A stretch of DNA of 64,000 bases from Staphylococcus roterodami (GTDB taxonomy: Bacteria > Bacillota > Bacilli > Staphylococcales > Staphylococcaceae), in assembly GCA_022493055.1 (NCBI GenBank), contig CP092781.1:2604001-2668000 (forward strand), written 5' to 3'. The position numbers and the translations under genes are program-made. The notes beneath the pieces were generated by a model. The model was not told the origin of the DNA and ran no database searches. It saw nothing but the letters and a program-made list of their open reading frames with translations. Shown in pieces: positions 26,934-38,292 of this stretch (the first letter of the stretch is position 1; every line of letters begins with the position of its first letter).

Positions 26934-29000
26934 TTATTTAACTGTCATAATTAATTTACCAGGATCAACATCTTGTACATCTTCAATGATAAGTTCTTTA
27001 TCTTCAAGATTTGTAATAATAATTGGTGTTACAATGCTTGGCGCATGCTCTTTCAAGTATGCTAAATTCACTTTCATTAACGGTTGACCTTGTGTCACTT
27101 TTTCATCCACATTAATTAGACTTTCGAATCCTTCGCCATTAAGTTTTACTGTATCAATACCAATATGAATTAATACTTCTACACCACTTTCAGATTCTAA
27201 ACCTATCGCATGTTTTGTAGGGAAGATTGATTTCACCGTACCATCAAATGGCGCCACAATTTCACCTTTTTCAGGAATAAATCCTACACCGTCGCCCATC
27301 ATTTTACCAGCGAATACTTGATCAGGTACTTCTGATAATGGAATGATTTGACCAACACCTGGTGCATAGATATCTGTTGTTCCAAGTGCTTCTACGTGAA
27401 CTGGTTCATCTGACATTTCTTCAGTCACTGTCGTTTCACTTGGTTTCGTAATTTCACCACTCATAATCTTCGCCATATCATGTTTAATTTGATCTGATTT
27501 TGGACCGAAGATAGCTTGCATATTGTTACCAACTTCTAATACACCTGAAGCACCTAAAGCTTTAATGCCTGCTACATCCACTTTTGATTTATCAACCACT
27601 TCTACGCGTAAACGTGTAATACAAGCATCTAAATGTTTAATATTTTCTTTTCCACCCATTGCATCTAAGACATCAAATGGTAATTTAGCGACGCTAGAGT
27701 TACGAATTTCAGTTTCTTCATCTTCACGACCTGGTGTTTTTAATTTAAACTTGCGAATCGCAAAATCGAATAAGAAGTAATACACAATTGCGTATACGAT
27801 ACCGACAGGAATAACTAATAATGCATGGGTACGATCCCAGTTTAATAAACCATATAAAATATAATCTATGAATCCACCTGAGAATGTCATACCAATTTTA
27901 ACGCCTAATAAATGCATCACTAAGAATGAAGTACCAGCTAATATTACATGAATACCGTAAAGTACTGGTGCTACAAATAAGAATGAAAATTCTAATGGCT
28001 CAGTGATACCAGTTAAAAATGCAGTTAATCCTGCTGATAACATTAAACCACCAACAACTTTTTTACGTTCTGGGCGTGCATTTTTATAAATAGCAAATGC
28101 TGCCGCTGGTAAACCAAACATCATGAATGGGTATTTACCAGTAGTAAATGCACCAGCAGTAAATGGTACGCCATCTTTCAATTGTGCCATCCAAATACGT
28201 TGGTCACCACGAACTAATTCACCTGCATGATCTGTATAACTTCCGAATTCAAACCAGAACGGTGAATAGAAAATATGATGTAAACCAAATGGAATTAATG
28301 AACGCTCAATAATACCGAATATAAACGTTGTTAATGTTAAGTTTTTATTTAATAAGAAATTCGATAAACCATTTAATCCGTCTTGAATTGGAGGCCATGC
28401 AAAGCTTAAAACTACACCTGTTACAATAGCTACAACCGAAGTCACAATCGGAACAAATCGTTTACCTGCAAAGAATCCTAAAAATGGTGGTAACGTTATG
28501 TTATAAAACTTGTTGTAACACCATGCTGCTAAAGCACCCATGATAATACCACCAAATACACCCGTTTGTAATGTTGGAATCCCTAATACTAAAGCATGTG
28601 CTGGATCTTTCGCTGCTTGACTTAATTCTTTTGCACCTTTGGCATATGAGAAAATATCATCAATTGTAATATGCAACACTTTTCCCATGGTTGCATTCAT
28701 AATTAAATAACCTACTAATGCTGCTAATGCTGCAACACCGTCTCCTCCTGCCAATCCAAGTGCTGTACCAACTGCAAATAATAATGGCAAGTTATCAAAT
28801 ACAACTTGTCCTGCTGCTTCCATGACCGACGAAATCATTACAATGATATCGTTTTTTAACCATGGTGCTATTTCTACTAATTGTTCGTTATGCATTGCGT
28901 TACCAAATGCTAGTAAAATACCAGCTGCTGGTAAAATCGCAACAGGTAACATTAATGCTTTACCGATACGTTGCAATTGTCCAAACAATTTCTTAAACAT
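26934..29000 (-). CDS. glcB: PTS glucose/glucoside permease, EIICBA
   Basis: Membrane phosphotransferase permease of 688 aa that takes up and phosphorylates glucose or glucosides. The order is EIIC (residues 1-410, with TEPLEF near 332), EIIB (about 435-505, phosphorylated Cys C460 in DACITRLR) and EIIA (about 540-688, active His H612 in [10 protein letters not shown]). The length and domain order equal S. aureus GlcB; the paralogue GlcA lies elsewhere. ATG 29000 follows AGGGGATG. Expression appears controlled twice: a cre over the -35 and a GlcT-type antitermination leader. Confidence 0.92.
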   Translation of the reverse strand: MFKKLFGQLQRIGKALMLPVAILPAAGILLAFGNAMHNEQLVEIAPWLKNDIIVMISSVMEAAGQVVFDNLPLLFAVGTALGLAGGDGVAALAALVGYLIMNATMGKVLHITIDDIFSYAKGAKELSQAAKDPAHALVLGIPTLQTGVFGGIIMGALAAWCYNKFYNITLPPFLGFFAGKRFVPIVTSVVAIVTGVVLSFAWPPIQDGLNGLSNFLLNKNLTLTTFIFGIIERSLIPFGLHHIFYSPFWFEFGSYTDHAGELVRGDQRIWMAQLKDGVPFTAGAFTTGKYPFMMFGLPAAAFAIYKNARPERKKVVGGLMLSAGLTAFLTGITEPLEFSFLFVAPVLYGIHVILAGTSFLVMHLLGVKIGMTFSGGFIDYILYGLLNWDRTHALLVIPVGIVYAIVYYFLFDFAIRKFKLKTPGREDEETEIRNSSVAKLPFDVLDAMGGKENIKHLDACITRLRVEVVDKSKVDVAGIKALGASGVLEVGNNMQAIFGPKSDQIKHDMAKIMSGEITKPSETTVTEEMSDEPVHVEALGTTDIYAPGVGQIIPLSEVPDQVFAGKMMGDGVGFIPEKGEIVAPFDGTVKSIFPTKHAIGLESESGVEVLIHIGIDTVKLNGEGFESLINVDEKVTQGQPLMKVNLAYLKEHAPSIVTPIIITNLEDKELIIEDVQDVDPGKLIMTVK

Positions 29001-29037
29001 ATAAACATCCCCTATCTCAAATTCCGCTTCCATGTAC

Positions 29038-29114
29038 AAAAAAGCAGGCATGAACAAACAAGACTATCATCATAGTACGGTTGTTTGCTCATGCCTGCAT
29101 TACCAGTAACACGC
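29038..29114 (-). promoter_or_regulatory. GlcT-type RAT antiterminator and leader terminator of glcB
   Basis: In the minus-strand leader, GCGTGTTACTGGTAATGC (from 29114) leads into AGGCATGAGC (to 29087), which resembles the ptsG ribonucleic antiterminator. It overlaps the 5' arm of a strong hairpin, GCAGGCATGAGCAAACAA/TTGTTTGTTCATGCCTGC (29098-29081 and 29061-29044), followed by six Us. Binding of phosphorylation-controlled GlcT to the RAT would prevent the terminator. Confidence 0.85.
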
Positions 29115-29136
29115 AAGTGATATGTAATTCATAGCT

Positions 29137-29165
29137 ATTATACATATTTATAAAAGCGTTTTCAA
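29137..29165 (-). promoter_or_regulatory. glcB promoter with cre overlapping the -35
   Basis: TTGAAA (29165-29160) and TATAAT (29142-29137) are 17 bp apart. The cre-like TTGAAAACGCTTTTA (29165-29151, one mismatch) covers the -35. Confidence 0.8.
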
Positions 29166-29215
29166 TAACTTTTTTAAAATATTATAATCACTATAATACG
29201 ACGCTTTATGAAAAC

Positions 29216-29263
29216 AAATAAAACGGTAACTTCTATTTAATTCAAACAGAAATTACCGTTTAT
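29216..29263 (-). terminator. cidC terminator
   Basis: Minus strand arms AAACGGTAATTTCT and AGAAGTTACCGTTT followed by TATTTG. Confidence 0.82.
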
Positions 29264-29296
29264 AGCTAAATTGAATTCTGAAAACCAATCAACAGA

Positions 29297-31036
29297 TTAT
29301 AAGAAACGTTTTGCTGCCACTGAAATTGGTGGAATTTGATCTAAATCTAAATGTTTATCTTCAGTAATAGATCTGAATGCCCATTTACCATAACCAAGTG
29401 CCTCTTCATTTACAATTTTACCTGGTAATGGCGCAGCATTAGGATCAACATATACATCTACAATCGTTGGTACATCTTGTGCTAATGCCTCTTCGACAAT
29501 AGCATCTACTTCGCTAGCACTTTTAATTGTATAACCTTTACCACCAGCTGCCTCAGCAAATTTTGCATGATCCATATCAGAGAAATCAACTGCATATTCT
29601 AATTCACCAGCTGCTTGTTGTTCATATTTAATAAATGCTAACTGTTTGTTATTAAGTACAAATACAGTTAAAGGTAAATCATATTGTACTGCTGTAGCGA
29701 AGTCTTGCATTACCATTTGGAATGCACCGTCACCAGCAATGGCAATCGCTTGTCTATTTGGATATGCAATTTTTGATGCCATAGCTCCTGGAAGACCGCA
29801 ACCCATTGTACCTAACCAACTTGAAATGATGAACTTGTTGTTCACACCAAGATTTAAATAACGTGTAGACCAAACTGTTGCAGTACCAACATCTGCTGAA
29901 ATTACTGCATCATCTTTAATAAATTTGTTAATTGATGCCATTAAACGTTCTGGACGTAATGGTTTGCTATTATTATTTTTATCTTGTTCCATCCATTTAT
30001 CCCAAACCGCTTTACGTTCTAACGTTTTGTTTAAAAATGGTCTTTCCGCAACATGTTTAATATTTTCAGTTAACTGATGCAATGCAATTTTACTGTCTCC
30101 AACAATTCCTACATTAATATTAAAACGATGTCCGATATTTTTAGGATTTGTGTCGATTTGGATTGCTTTAATATTTTTCTTAGGTAAGTAATCTACATAT
30201 GGATAGTTTGTACCTACCATAATTAGTAAATCTGCATCCTGCATTGTCTGATATGATGTTTTTGTACCTATTTTACCTAAGTTACCAATACTGTATGGAT
30301 GGTCATCCGGTAAGATTGTCTTAGCAGGTAATGAATGAACGACTGGAATTTTTGCCGCTTCAACAAACGCACGTAGCTCATCTTTCGCATGTTTCGCACC
30401 AACACCAATCAACATAACCGGCTTTTTACTCTTATTGATTAATTTAACCGCTTTTTTAATGTCTTTATATTTTGGTGATACAACAGTTGGTCTTGATGTA
30501 TCTACTGGTTTATTTGTTGTGTCTTTAATTTTTTCAGTTAATAAGTCGTTTGGACAAATTACGACAGCGACACCTTTTTGTTCATATGCCGTACGAATAG
30601 CTTCGTTAACGATTTCAAATACATTATCACCTTTTTCAATTTGGTGATTATAAACAGCTACATCTTCACATAATTTTTGTAAATTCGTTTCTTGGAACGC
30701 TTTCGTTCCAAGCGCTGTACTATTCGTTTGCCCAGATAAAATTAATTGTGGTACGTTATCCATTTTGGCATCATACATACCATTTAATAAATGGATTAAA
30801 CCAGGTCCACCAATACTTAATGCAACGCCGATTTTACCCGTAAGTTTTGTATAACCTGCAGCTGCTAAACTTGCTACTTCTTCATGTCGTACATGATAAA
30901 ACTTAAATTGGTCTCTTACAGTACGTAAACTATCCACAACTGCATCGATTGAGTCTCCCGGAATACCATATAAGTGATCTATATCCCATGCTTGTAATGC
31001 TTTTACTAATGCTTCATTTGCTTTAATTTTTGCCAT
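29297..31036 (-). CDS. cidC: Pyruvate oxidase (CidC)
   Basis: TPP- and FAD-dependent pyruvate:menaquinone oxidoreductase of 579 aa that converts pyruvate to acetate and CO2 in overflow metabolism, contributing to acetate-dependent cell death in biofilms. The catalytic Glu lies in HVRHEEVASLAA (about 48-59). The TPP/Mg motif is IAIAGDGAFQM...NNKQLAF in the C-terminal third. The length matches the POX family. It is the last gene of cidABC with a 46-bp gap after cidB. Membrane association is expected for the family. Confidence 0.95.
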   Translation of the reverse strand: MAKIKANEALVKALQAWDIDHLYGIPGDSIDAVVDSLRTVRDQFKFYHVRHEEVASLAAAGYTKLTGKIGVALSIGGPGLIHLLNGMYDAKMDNVPQLILSGQTNSTALGTKAFQETNLQKLCEDVAVYNHQIEKGDNVFEIVNEAIRTAYEQKGVAVVICPNDLLTEKIKDTTNKPVDTSRPTVVSPKYKDIKKAVKLINKSKKPVMLIGVGAKHAKDELRAFVEAAKIPVVHSLPAKTILPDDHPYSIGNLGKIGTKTSYQTMQDADLLIMVGTNYPYVDYLPKKNIKAIQIDTNPKNIGHRFNINVGIVGDSKIALHQLTENIKHVAERPFLNKTLERKAVWDKWMEQDKNNNSKPLRPERLMASINKFIKDDAVISADVGTATVWSTRYLNLGVNNKFIISSWLGTMGCGLPGAMASKIAYPNRQAIAIAGDGAFQMVMQDFATAVQYDLPLTVFVLNNKQLAFIKYEQQAAGELEYAVDFSDMDHAKFAEAAGGKGYTIKSASEVDAIVEEALAQDVPTIVDVYVDPNAAPLPGKIVNEEALGYGKWAFRSITEDKHLDLDQIPPISVAAKRFL

Positions 31037-31082
31037 TATTACTAATAGCCTCCCTTTCTGTTTATCATTTTAAATTTCTAAA

Positions 31083-31772
31083 TTAATAGAATAATAAAAT
31101 TAGAACAGGTATTAACACTGAACTAATAACTGCAGTTAAAATCATCCCAATTGAACTAAATGCACCAGATTCTATATCCATTTCCAGCGCTTTAGCTGTA
31201 CCAAAGGCATGTGACGCATTCCCATACGTTAAACCTTTAGCAATAGAAGATTCAAATCTTCCAAATCTTAATAACATCGATCCTAAAATACTTCCAATTA
31301 AACCAGTTGTGATTATAAAAAGTACGGTCATCGTATCTGTGCCACCTAATTCATGTGACACTTCAATACCAACAGCGGCTGTGATTGAGCGGGGCAATAA
31401 TGTTACTATGACATCTTTAGAATAACCAAACGCTTTAAGTGTTAAGAACACCAATATGAAGTTAAGCATAACGCCAGTTAATACACTTGCAAAAATAATA
31501 GAGACATTTTCTTTAATTTTCCCTCTATTTTTATAAAGAGGATATGCTAAACATACAACTGTTGCGTTTAAAATATGATTGATCCAACTGCCACCTTTCA
31601 TATACCCGTTATAACTAATTCCAAAGATAAGTAATACAAAAATAATACCTAAAGATGCAATTAATGCCGGATTCAAAAATGGATTTGGATATTTTTCTTG
31701 TAATCTTTTAGCGAAATAATATAAAACGACAGTCAACAAAATCATTAAACATGCTTGTAGATAATCATTCAT
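31083..31772 (-). CDS. cidB: CidB, LrgB-family membrane protein
   Basis: Multi-pass membrane protein of 229 aa (about seven helices), the LrgB/YohK type partner of CidA. The conserved segments [22 protein letters not shown] (part shown: [14 protein letters not shown]) and [15 protein letters not shown] are present. It is linked with murein hydrolase control and cell lysis, although recent work suggests by-product transport for the family. I use the ATG at 31772; it overlaps the cidA end by 8 bp, showing translational coupling. Confidence 0.92.
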   Translation of the reverse strand: MNDYLQACLMILLTVVLYYFAKRLQEKYPNPFLNPALIASLGIIFVLLIFGISYNGYMKGGSWINHILNATVVCLAYPLYKNRGKIKENVSIIFASVLTGVMLNFILVFLTLKAFGYSKDVIVTLLPRSITAAVGIEVSHELGGTDTMTVLFIITTGLIGSILGSMLLRFGRFESSIAKGLTYGNASHAFGTAKALEMDIESGAFSSIGMILTAVISSVLIPVLILLFY

Positions 31773-32160
31773 AAGCATCTATACCTTTACGATGTTTATG
31801 TTTCGCAAACATTTTTTCAGCAATAAATCCTGAAGATAATGCAACGATACATGTGCCAATGATAATGACTGCGAAGAAGAGTATATAATTAAGCGTGATT
31901 TCAGAAGCAACATCCATAATACCTACAACTGATGGTATAAAGAAAAATACCATTGTTTTTAATAAAAAGTTTGCACCATCTTCTATCCAAGATAGAGGCA
32001 CAATCTTAAATTGTAATAGTAAATAAAATAAAAATAGACCAACAATGCTGCCGGCTAAAGGAAGATGGAAAATCTTTTGAATTTCTGTGCCAATATAAGT
32101 AATCACTATGATGATTCCTAGTTGTAATAGCAGTTTGATTATTAATTGGACTTTTTGCAT
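31765..32160 (-). CDS. cidA: CidA, holin-like protein
   Basis: Holin-like membrane protein of 131 aa with four predicted helices, including [19 protein letters not shown] and the second segment [17 protein letters not shown]. The C-terminal cytoplasmic tail is [13 protein letters not shown]. CidA promotes murein hydrolase activity and autolysis opposite to LrgA. It is the first gene of cidABC, with AAGGGATGG ahead of the ATG. The tail differs slightly from textbook S. aureus CidA at a few positions, which may reflect strain variation. Confidence 0.94.
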   Translation of the reverse strand: MQKVQLIIKLLLQLGIIIVITYIGTEIQKIFHLPLAGSIVGLFLFYLLLQFKIVPLSWIEDGANFLLKTMVFFFIPSVVGIMDVASEITLNYILFFAVIIIGTCIVALSSGFIAEKMFAKHKHRKGIDAYE

Positions 32161-32203
32161 GGCGCCATCCCTTTCTAAATATGTCTAAATTGTTACAATA
32201 TCT

Positions 32204-32282
32204 ATTATAAGTTTGGCGAACGCTTTATAAAAATACTCTTTTTTTATGATTTATATTACTATTTTCTATGGAAACGCTATCT
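32204..32282 (-). promoter_or_regulatory. cidABC promoter region with a consensus cre
   Basis: TATAAT lies on the minus strand at 32209-32204 with a poor -35 (TTTTAT), as expected of an activated promoter. ATGGAAACGCTATCT at 32268-32282 fits the cre consensus at every position. Published work describes CidR and CcpA acting together on cidABC, which agrees with an upstream cre. Confidence 0.75.
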
Positions 32283-32304
32283 AAATTTCACTTCATTTTC
32301 ACAA

Positions 32305-32364
32305 TAAAAAACACTCATCATTTCAATGACCCGCGTAATGATGCGCCTTAAATAATGAGTGCTT
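32305..32364 (-). terminator. cidR terminator
   Basis: Minus strand arms AGCACTCATTATTT and AAATGATGAGTG, then T6. Confidence 0.8.
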
Positions 32365-32374
32365 TATTTATATT

Positions 32375-33253
32375 TTAGCCTAAACGATCTTTCAAAAATT
32401 CAATCCATTTCGTTGTGGCATGACTTAATTGTTTATCCTTCTTCCAAACAACACCTAATTCCCAATGTACATGTGCATCTTCAATACGTAACAGTTTCAC
32501 GTCTCCGTTCAACTGTTCTGATATCGATGTTGGTAATATACTAATTCCTAATTCATTTGTGACTAAATCTTCAATAACATGCCATTGCGAAATTTGCGCT
32601 ACAGTATTAGGTACAAAGCCAACGTTTTTAGCATTCTCTATAATTTTATCGTTTAAATAAAAATCTTTATTGAATAAAATGAAATCTTCGCCTGCTAAAT
32701 CTTCCAATTTTACTGTGTCATATTTTGCAAGTCGATGCCCTCTGCTCACGATAAGTCGCAAATCTTCCTTATCTAAGGTAGTATAATCGAAAATATGATG
32801 ATCGACTGGCAAAGTGGTCACGCCTATATCTACTTCATCATTAATAATTTGCTGCTCAATTGTTTTGCCACCATTTTCTATCAAATTATAAGTAACATTT
32901 GGGTACTGCTGATGGAACGCACCAAGAATATTAATAAGAATTTTCATATTCATGACCGCGGACATTCCCATATTAATATGTCCCGTTTCAAGCCCATTCA
33001 ATCGTTCCATTTCAGATGGTAAATAATCATATAGCGCAACAATTTCTTTACTTTTCTCATAAAAAATCTGACCTGCATCCGTAAGTATCAAATGTCTTTT
33101 ACTTCTATCAAATAAAGGTGTGCCCATTTCATTTTCAATGTCTTTTATAGCCTTACTAATCGTTGGTTGAGCAATATATAATGATTTTGATGCATTAGTC
33201 ATACCACCTTGCTTAACCACTTCAATAAAATATTTCATATGTTTGATATCCAC
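32375..33253 (-). CDS. cidR: LysR-type activator CidR
   Basis: Transcription factor of 292 aa that activates cidABC and alsSD in response to acetate or acidification. The N-terminal HTH is GGMTNASKSLYIAQPTISKAI (part: MTNASKSLYIAQPTIS, about 17-32). The effector domain contains HINMGMSAVMNM and GHINMG-like strands. I start at GTG 33253 (AGGA 8 nt upstream), which gives the usual 292-aa length; ATGs at 33262 and 33259 are alternatives. It is divergent in position from cidABC only in the sense of lying directly upstream on the same strand. Confidence 0.93.
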   Translation of the reverse strand: MDIKHMKYFIEVVKQGGMTNASKSLYIAQPTISKAIKDIENEMGTPLFDRSKRHLILTDAGQIFYEKSKEIVALYDYLPSEMERLNGLETGHINMGMSAVMNMKILINILGAFHQQYPNVTYNLIENGGKTIEQQIINDEVDIGVTTLPVDHHIFDYTTLDKEDLRLIVSRGHRLAKYDTVKLEDLAGEDFILFNKDFYLNDKIIENAKNVGFVPNTVAQISQWHVIEDLVTNELGISILPTSISEQLNGDVKLLRIEDAHVHWELGVVWKKDKQLSHATTKWIEFLKDRLG

Positions 33254-33419
33254 TAACATCATCCTAACTATTTCAACGCGTTTATTTCATTATACACAAC
33301 TTCTTAAACTTTCAATAAATATAGATTTATGAAATTGCTTTATAAAAACTTTTATGTAAAATACACATTTTTTTATGGTATTATATTAATGGCTCAAGTA
33401 TATTAATCGAGGTGAGGTA

Positions 33420-33638
33420 TTGAGCTTTTACGAATTTATGCAAAATTTTCTTGGTGATGACACACCATTAGGTGAATTGGTTGATTGGATTAATCAAGAT
33501 AGCAATTTCCCTAGAGAAGTGAAGAGCCATAGTGAAATATTGTCATATTTTCGAACAAATCCATGTCCTGAAAGCATCTCAGTACCTGTAATTAAACGGG
33601 CACTATCAGTTTTCAACCAATTCACAAATGTACAATGA
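33420..33638 (+). CDS. YozE-like SAM-fold small protein
   Basis: Cytoplasmic protein of 72 aa in the YozE/UPF0346 family, with the pattern SFYEFMQNFLGDDTPLGELVDWI at the start and DSNFPREVKSHSEILSYF after it (both described by their cores YEFMQNF and FPREVKSH). Members fold like a sterile-alpha-motif bundle and have no known biochemical role. The start is TTG 33420 with GAGGTGAGG just upstream. A hairpin with T run follows. Confidence 0.8.
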   Translation: MSFYEFMQNFLGDDTPLGELVDWINQDSNFPREVKSHSEILSYFRTNPCPESISVPVIKRALSVFNQFTNVQ

Positions 33639-33671
33639 TACATGAATACATGGAGTCACATCATCTCATGT

Positions 33672-33702
33672 TAGCGCTCTGCTCGTAGGGCGCTATTTTT
33701 AT
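33672..33702 (+). terminator. Terminator of the YozE-like gene
   Basis: Arms TAGCGC and GCGCTA, then TTTTTATTG. Confidence 0.75.
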
Positions 33703-34056
33703 TGTCGAAAAGTATTGATTTATTTTGCCAATGTATAATTTTGACGTCTATACAATACACATATAATAAATTTAATAATGACTTTTACATCTAAATATCA
33801 TACTCGTTCTCCCACGAATCTTGCGTTTTAATCATACTTATAATTCTTTCTATCATTTTCAAATATGACCAACTTAATCCCCTACAACATATTTGCATTT
33901 TTCATGAAAATTTCCTTTTTTATTACAATTTAACACTTTATATGACAGCGATATTACAGTTACTTTTATTGTTGATTGCTCGCATTGTATTCTAAAATAA
34001 ATCAGTTTATGATAATTAACGTTGAATAAAGAAAAAAATTAATTTGGGAGATAAAA
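33703..34056. other. AT-rich intergenic region before a CHAP gene
   Basis: Should hold the promoter of the secreted CHAP protein. No full WalR box was found; a degenerate TTAACA-N6-ATGACA lies near 33931-33948. No open frame with a ribosome site is visible. Confidence 0.4.
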
Positions 34057-34488
34057 ATGAAACATAAAAAGATACTTATTCGTTTATTAATTACTTTTGC
34101 AGTACTTTTCACAGCAGATTTCACATATCAATCCGTCGAACAAACGCATCAGTCTCATGCCGCAGTGAATTATTATAGTAAAAACCAATGTACTTGGTGG
34201 GCTTTTCAACGTCGTGCACAAGTTGGCAAACCTGTTTCCAATAAATGGGGCAATGCTAAAAATTGGTATAATAATGCCCGTAAATCAAAATATGCGACTG
34301 GACGTACGCCAAGAAAATTTGCTGTAATGCAATCAACTGCAGGATATTATGGACATGTCGCAGTTGTCGAACAAGTATATAAAAACGGTAGTATTAAAGT
34401 TTCAGAATACAACTTTTATCGCCCATTAAAATATAATACACGTGTGCTAAGCAAAAAAGCAGCACGTAACTATAACTACATCTACTAA
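34057..34488 (+). CDS. Secreted CHAP-domain amidase/endopeptidase, SsaA-like
   Basis: Short secreted protein of 143 aa. Signal peptide residues 1-34 (basic KHKKILIR, hydrophobic LLITFAVLFTADF, cleavage after SHA). The CHAP domain follows, with catalytic Cys in KNQCTWWAF and His in GYYGHVAVVE, and a C-terminal YNYIY. It is like SsaA but without the repeat region. CHAP domains cut the pentaglycine bridge or the amide bond in peptidoglycan. GGGAG precedes the ATG. Regulation by WalKR would be expected for the family, but no clean box is visible. Confidence 0.87.
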   Translation: MKHKKILIRLLITFAVLFTADFTYQSVEQTHQSHAAVNYYSKNQCTWWAFQRRAQVGKPVSNKWGNAKNWYNNARKSKYATGRTPRKFAVMQSTAGYYGHVAVVEQVYKNGSIKVSEYNFYRPLKYNTRVLSKKAARNYNYIY

Positions 34489-34490
34489 CC

Positions 34491-34550
34491 AAAAAACTTC
34501 TATCACGAACGCTTCAGTTTCCTGTATGCGTGTGATAGAAGTTTTTATTT
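34491..34550. terminator. Bidirectional terminator between CHAP gene and mvaA
   Basis: Arms AAAAACTTCTATCAC and GTGATAGAAGTTTTT. Confidence 0.88.
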
Positions 34551-34616
34551 TATTGTTTTATTTAAGCGAAGTGAAGCTGTCATAAACGTTCATTTAAAAT
34601 CGCTATTCGCAATTTA

Positions 34617-35894
34617 CTATTGTTGTCTAATTTCTTGTAAAATACGTTCCGCTGCTTGTGTATTTGCACGGGGTTCTTTTTTCAAAGCTTCAGCTACTTT
34701 AGCAATTTCATCACCTTTTGCCCCTACAACGATAGCTAATGATTTATATTGTAAACTCATGTGACCTTGTTGAATGCCTTCTGACACAAGCGCACGACAT
34801 GCCGCAAAGTTTTGAGCTAATCCTACCGCCGCAACTACATGCCCTAATTCTTGCGCTGACTCTACATTTAGTAGCTCTAATGATGCTTTAGCTATTGGCA
34901 ATACTTTCGTTCCACCGCCAACAATTGCTAATGTCATCGGCACTTCAATTGTACCAATTAAACGTTGACGTTCTTGATCGTAACGCCATGTAGCAATACC
35001 ACGATACTGTCCGTCACGACTCGCATATGCATGCGCACTTGCTTCTGCGCCACGTGTATCATTTCCCGTCGCTAAAACGACTGCATGAATTCCATTCATA
35101 ACTCCTTTATTATGTGTTGCTGCACGATGAATATCTACTTGTGCAAGTACAGAAGCACGCTCCATTCTTTTGGCTACTTCTTCACCAGATCTGTTACCTC
35201 TCGTTAAGTCATTAACGTCAATTTCACCTTGAACTTTAACTACGGACGCTGTCGCATGATTTGATAAAATACTCATTAAAATATCACTTTGTGGAAATTC
35301 ATTTTTTAAATAAGCTGTAATAGACTCTAAAATAGTGTTTAACATATTAGCACCCATCGCATCTTTTGTATCAACAAATACTTTCAACGATAGTAATTGT
35401 TGTTCAGGGAATGTATCAATAGCTATACGTTGGTAACCACCACCACGCGCTTTAATAGAAGGATATGCCTCATCTGCAATTTTATGAATTTGCTTTTCTA
35501 AAGTTTTAATGTCTGCTGATAATTTTTCAGTATCCTCGACACCATCAAAGACGATTTGACCTATCATAATACGCTCTGAAGATACAGTTTTAAATCCGCC
35601 AGTCTGATTAACTAATTTAGCGCCATAACTTGCAGCGGCAACAACTGAAGGCTCTTCCACCATCATGGGCACAACATAAGACTTTTCGTCTACAATAATA
35701 TTTGGCAGTAACCCAACTGGCAACGTACCTTGTGCAATAACATTTTCAATTAAACTATTGGCTACTTCTTCATCGATTAATGGGTGATTCAGTAAAATGT
35801 CGAATTGTTCTTCTGATAACCATTGCTTATCAACCAATTGTTGTAACTTTTCTTTACGAGATAAATGTCGAAAATTCTTATCTAAATTTTGCAT
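34617..35894 (-). CDS. mvaA: Hydroxymethylglutaryl-CoA reductase, class II
   Basis: Cytoplasmic enzyme of 425 aa reducing HMG-CoA to mevalonate for isoprenoid, undecaprenol and menaquinone precursors. Recognisable class II segments are SLIENVIAQGTLPVGLLPNI (catalytic Glu), DTKDAMGANMLNT and IVGGGTKVLPIAKAS. I start at the ATG encoding MQNLDK (35894) since AGGAG is 7 nt before it; the ATG two codons earlier is too close. It is transcribed divergently from mvaS. The pathway also supplies farnesyl diphosphate to CrtM, encoded later in the window. Confidence 0.95.
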   Translation of the reverse strand: MQNLDKNFRHLSRKEKLQQLVDKQWLSEEQFDILLNHPLIDEEVANSLIENVIAQGTLPVGLLPNIIVDEKSYVVPMMVEEPSVVAAASYGAKLVNQTGGFKTVSSERIMIGQIVFDGVEDTEKLSADIKTLEKQIHKIADEAYPSIKARGGGYQRIAIDTFPEQQLLSLKVFVDTKDAMGANMLNTILESITAYLKNEFPQSDILMSILSNHATASVVKVQGEIDVNDLTRGNRSGEEVAKRMERASVLAQVDIHRAATHNKGVMNGIHAVVLATGNDTRGAEASAHAYASRDGQYRGIATWRYDQERQRLIGTIEVPMTLAIVGGGTKVLPIAKASLELLNVESAQELGHVVAAVGLAQNFAACRALVSEGIQQGHMSLQYKSLAIVVGAKGDEIAKVAEALKKEPRANTQAAERILQEIRQQ

Positions 35895-36141
35895 GGACAT
35901 ACTCCTTTTACTTCACATAATTTTTAACATTTCAATCACTACTATTTTTACCACAAAATAACGTCATTCGTCTTAAAATTCAATTGAATAATTGTCGTTT
36001 TGACTTTAAAATAAAACAAGGTAAATTAAAACGCTTACAAGAAACGACAAATCATTTTTAAATTTAGTATATTTCTTTGTATAAAATTAGCATATTCTGA
36101 TATGATACAAGTGTTGCTTTTATAAATTTGAAAGGATGTAA

Positions 36142-37314
<1,173 letters not shown>

Positions 37315-37351
37315 TCGGTGTATTTGAAACACATATAATATAACCTAAAAA

Positions 37352-37397
37352 CAGCAGTAAGACCACTTCCAATTGAAATCGTCTTACTGCTTTTCTC
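37352..37397 (+). terminator. mvaS terminator
   Basis: Arms AGCAGTAAGAC and GTCTTACTGCT, then TTTCTC. Confidence 0.85.
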
Positions 37398-37477
37398 TAT
37401 TTATAACACTTTGTATTGAATTGATTAGCTAAGCCTGTTTGACACATTATTGAAATTTTTAATATACCCCTTATACG

Positions 37478-37999
37478 TTACGGCTTTGTACTGTGTTTAG
37501 GTACATAAAGTTCGGACATATCGATATTTTCCAATTCTAACAATTTAATTTTATTGTTTATTGTTCCACCGAATCCTGTTAAACTACCTGTTTTACCAAC
37601 TACACGATGGCATGGCACGATAATTGACAGAGGATTACTACCTACGGCACCTCCAACTGCTTGTGCTGACATTTTCGGCTTATCAAGTAGCTTTCCTACT
37701 TTTTTAGCAATCTCTCCATACGTTGTTAATGAACCGTATGGTATTTGTCTTAATTCATGCCAAACACACTGTTGAAAATCACTACCTGTAGGATTTAAAG
37801 GTATTGTGATTTCAGGATTGTCACCTTTAAAATACGCGTCTAACCACTGTACCGCCTCTTTAAATATCGCTAAAGACGCATTTTCTTCCCTAGTACCATC
37901 ATATTGTTGATTTTCAAACAAAACAGCGGTCAGACTTCCCCCATCACTCACAAGTTCCAATCGTCCAACCGGTGAATCATAATAGCACTTATAATCCAT
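37478..37999 (-). CDS. ogt: Methylated-DNA-protein cysteine methyltransferase
   Basis: Suicide DNA repair protein of 173 aa that takes alkyl groups from O6-methylguanine or O4-methylthymine. The acceptor C130 lies in the invariant motif IIVPCHRVVG. The N-terminal RNase-H-like part spans residues 1-75, and the DNA-binding wing RQIPYGSLTTYGEIA contains the DNA-flipping Arg region. Single gene without an Ada domain. An alternative symbol is adaB. Confidence 0.94.
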   Translation of the reverse strand: MDYKCYYDSPVGRLELVSDGGSLTAVLFENQQYDGTREENASLAIFKEAVQWLDAYFKGDNPEITIPLNPTGSDFQQCVWHELRQIPYGSLTTYGEIAKKVGKLLDKPKMSAQAVGGAVGSNPLSIIVPCHRVVGKTGSLTGFGGTINNKIKLLELENIDMSELYVPKHSTKP

Positions 38000-38292
38000 A
38001 AAAATGCCCCCTTTTTTCTAATCATACGCTTTAATTGTTACGGTAGAAAATATTTATACCTCAATGATTTAATTTTAAAAATAGTTGCCAATCACATTTA
38101 TAGCTCACACTATGTCAGTAGTCACTTTGATTATTTCAGAAAAATAACGCACGATACAATCTAACCTCTTATTTTGTAAACCATATCTTAAATTAAAATA
38201 TTGAAAATGCAATGGATCCTTAATATTTTATTAAACCTATATTTACTTATTAAAAATAACACACAATATTCATAAAGTTTTAAAAATATTCT
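38000..38292. other. AT-rich intergenic region
   Basis: Nothing recognised apart from the ogt promoter side. The clpL promoter follows at 38293. Confidence 0.4.

Noticed and set aside
33925..33950. WalR box for the 143-aa CHAP gene
   Set aside because: Only a degenerate TTAACA-N6-ATGACA with wrong spacing and a mismatch.
36026..36040. TTAAAACGCTTACAA as a cre site for mvaS/mvaA
   Set aside because: One mismatch at the key G on one strand, no overlap with a clear promoter, and no carbon-control logic. Such matches are expected by chance.
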